Assembly (NCBI RefSeq): GCF_900660745.1
Contig: NZ_LR215048.1
Span: 1,116,001-1,180,000 of the forward strand
Source: Haploplasma axanthum
GTDB taxonomy: Bacteria > Bacillota_I > Bacilli_A > Acholeplasmatales > Acholeplasmataceae
Length of the DNA: 64,000 bases
Reading direction: 5' to 3'
The notes under the pieces: generated by a model
The model's input: the letters and a program-made list of their open reading frames with translations, nothing else
Told to the model about the DNA's origin: nothing
Database searches by the model: none
Part shown: positions 62,210 to 64,000 of the stretch, piece by piece
Layout of the letters: the number at the start of each line of letters is the position of its first letter
Position numbering within the stretch: the first letter of the stretch is position 1
Translations under genes and position numbers: made by a program

Positions 62210-64000
62210 ATTAAGTACAAAATATGATTTTAAAGAAGTAGAGAAAGATAGATATAATGAATGGGTTAAAAAGAACTATTTTAAGGCTGATAGACCAGAT
62301 TTAAAACCATATACAATTGTTATTCCACCACCAAATGTTACTGGAAAACTTCATTTAGGACATGCATGGGATAATACATTACAAGATATTATAATTAGAA
62401 GAAAAAGAATGCAAGGTTATGATGCACTTTATCTTCCAGGTATGGATCATGCAGGAATTGCAACCCAAGCTAAAGTTGATGAAAAATTAAGGGAACAAGG
62501 AATTTCTAGATATGATTTAGGAAGAGAAAAGTTTTTAGAAGTTGCTTGGGACTGGAAAAAAGAATATAGTGAACATATTAGAAAACAATGGGCAGCACTT
62601 GGAATAAGTGTTGATTATTCAAAAGAACGTTTTACTTTAGATGAAGGCTTAAATAAAGCTGTAAATCATGTTTTTATTACAATGTTTAATGAGGGGTTAA
62701 TTTATCGCGGAAATAGAATCATTCAATGGGATGTTGATGCTAAAACTGCACTTTCAAATATTGAAGTAGAACATAAAGAAGAGTTATCTAAATTATATTA
62801 TTTTAGATATCCATTTGTTGCAGATAAAACTAAATACTTAGTAATAGCAACCACAAGACCAGAAACAATGTTTGCTGACCAAGCTTTAATGGTTCATCCA
62901 GATGATTCAAGGTATCAAAAATATATTGGAACTAAAGTATTTATTCCAGGAACTAATGTTGAAATCCCTGTTATTGCTGATGCATATGTTGATATGGAAT
63001 TTGGTACTGGAGTTGTAAAAGTTACACCAGCACATGATGCTAATGACTTTGAAGTAGGAGTTAGACATAATCTTAAAATGCCTCTTTGTATGAATGAAGA
63101 TGGAACAATGAATGAAATGGCTTTAGAATTTAATGGTGTTGAGCGTTTTGAATGTCGTAAAAATTTAACTGAAAAATTAAATAAACTTGGACTTGTTGAA
63201 AAAATTGAGGATTATCAAACATCAATTGGGTACAGTGAAAGAACTGGTGTTGTTGTTGAACCGAGATTATCACTACAATGGTTTATTAAAATGGATGATA
63301 TTTCAAAAGATAGTTTAAAAACAAATGTTGAATTTGTGCCAGAAAGATTTAAAAAGATTTTTGAACGTTGGATGACTGATACACAAGATTGGTGTATTAG
63401 TAGACAACTATGGTGGGGACATAGAATTCCTGCATGGTATAAAGGTAGTGAAGTTAAAGTACAAATTGAATCACCTGGTGCAGACTGGCATCAAGATGAA
63501 GATGTTTTAGATACATGGTTTTCTTCAGCATTATGGCCTTTTTCAACACTAGGATGGCCAGATAAAACTGCTGATTTAGAAAGATTTTATCCTACTGATG
63601 TTTTAGTAACAGGTTATGATATTATTTTCTTCTGGGTAGCAAGAATGATTTTCCAAGGAAGACATTTCACTAAAGAAGATCCATTTAAACATGTTTTATT
63701 ACATGGTCTTATTAGAGATAAAGATGGACGTAAAATGAGTAAATCCCTTAACAATGGTGTCGATCCAATGGATGTTATTTCAAAATATGGTGTTGATGCA
63801 TTAAGATACTTCTTAACAACGAATTCTGCACCTGGAGCTGACTTACGTTATGATGAAGAAAAGGTTGAATCAAGTTGGAATTTCATTAATAAACTATGGA
63901 ATATTTCAAGATTTGTTATTATGAATTTAAGTGAAGAAAAACAAACAATTGATTATAATAACTTAAATTTATTTGATGAATGGATTTTATCAAGATTATC
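62199..64000 (+). CDS. valS: Valyl-tRNA synthetase, N-terminal 600 residues (runs off the window)
   Basis: Joins valine to tRNA-Val. The N-terminal [15 protein letters not shown] is followed by [14 protein letters not shown] with the class-I HLGH motif, the editing domain ([20 protein letters not shown]), [19 protein letters not shown], and [11 protein letters not shown] with the KMSKS motif near residue 513. The combination is specific to ValS. The ATG overlaps the GNAT gene by 11 bases, with GGAGG before it. The anticodon-binding and coiled-coil parts lie beyond the window. Confidence 0.97.
   Translation, partial: METKLSTKYDFKEVEKDRYNEWVKKNYFKADRPDLKPYTIVIPPPNVTGKLHLGHAWDNTLQDIIIRRKRMQGYDALYLPGMDHAGIATQAKVDEKLREQGISRYDLGREKFLEVAWDWKKEYSEHIRKQWAALGISVDYSKERFTLDEGLNKAVNHVFITMFNEGLIYRGNRIIQWDVDAKTALSNIEVEHKEELSKLYYFRYPFVADKTKYLVIATTRPETMFADQALMVHPDDSRYQKYIGTKVFIPGTNVEIPVIADAYVDMEFGTGVVKVTPAHDANDFEVGVRHNLKMPLCMNEDGTMNEMALEFNGVERFECRKNLTEKLNKLGLVEKIEDYQTSIGYSERTGVVVEPRLSLQWFIKMDDISKDSLKTNVEFVPERFKKIFERWMTDTQDWCISRQLWWGHRIPAWYKGSEVKVQIESPGADWHQDEDVLDTWFSSALWPFSTLGWPDKTADLERFYPTDVLVTGYDIIFFWVARMIFQGRHFTKEDPFKHVLLHGLIRDKDGRKMSKSLNNGVDPMDVISKYGVDALRYFLTTNSAPGADLRYDEEKVESSWNFINKLWNISRFVIMNLSEEKQTIDYNNLNLFDEWILSRL

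Noticed and set aside
1-64000. Genetic code 4 (TGA as Trp), as in Mycoplasma
   Set aside because: Several genes end cleanly at TGA with overlapping starts after it, and conserved Trp residues are TGG.
1-64000. CRISPR arrays, rRNA operons, prophage or plasmid origin
   Set aside because: No regularly spaced repeats, rRNA segments, phage structural genes or replication genes were seen on either strand.

Overview
The window is strongly AT-rich, gene-dense DNA from a Firmicutes/Mollicutes-type bacterium. TGA is used as a stop (end of the DegV gene, of the cytoplasmic GH16 gene and of the GGDEF/EAL-like gene) and Trp is TGG, so the standard code applies and not the Mycoplasma/Spiroplasma code. Together with the gene content (Lon without ClpX context, EF-P, MgtA, laminaribiose-phosphorylase-like enzymes, TTG starts, AGGAGG ribosome-binding sites) this best suggests a free-living wall-less or near-Mollicutes lineage such as Acholeplasmatales or Izemoplasmatales. 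That placement is inference. 

Layout. 0-6 kb: housekeeping genes (end of efp, rluB, cmk, S1 protein, der, gpsA, hup). 6-18.5 kb: mgtA, an ankyrin protein, yhbY, a CPBP protease, a choline-kinase-like gene coupled to a catalytically degenerate GGDEF/EAL protein and a HEPN-like protein, then queH, a peptidase-E-like gene and a membrane protein. 18.6-42.3 kb: a large one-direction locus for beta-1,3-glucan (laminarin-type) use. It holds two inverting phosphorylases (GH94 and GH161-like), an intracellular GH16, a surface GH16 lipoprotein, a CBM lipoprotein, two substrate-binding proteins (one a giant membrane-anchored fusion), two permease pairs, an NHL-TPR-Yip1 membrane protein, a DUF5696-like protein and a LacI regulator. 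Three copies of the operator AGGAAACCGATTTCCT (one with a mismatch) and a cre-like site lie in its two promoters. No ATPase gene is present, so a shared ATPase elsewhere is implied. 42.3-44.1 kb: an ISL3-family insertion sequence and tRNA-Lys(CTT). 

44.2-54.2 kb: Nudix, ABC-F, L33, a YwaF-like membrane protein, a LytTR regulator, a membrane protein, and then a variant dlt-type operon (MBOAT acyltransferase, SGNH protein, adenylation enzyme, a fold-III PLP enzyme, carrier protein). The PLP enzyme lying between dltA and dltC, and a Ser where DltA has its D-Ala-selective Cys, suggest that something other than D-alanine is attached to a surface polymer. 54-64 kb: a GNAT protein, tig, lon, ysxC/engB, degV, an Sfp-type phosphopantetheinyl transferase (probably the activator of the carrier protein), and a T-box leader followed by a GNAT gene and valS, which runs off the end. 

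How it fits together: extracellular glucan would be bound by the CBM and solute-binding proteins, trimmed by the lipoprotein GH16, imported as oligosaccharides, cut by the cytoplasmic GH16 and phosphorolysed to glucose-1-phosphate. The set is induced by LacI release and probably limited by catabolite repression. The most novel candidates are the two-permease-pair importer with its NHL-Yip1 and DUF5696 partners, and the dlt-like operon with its built-in PLP enzyme.
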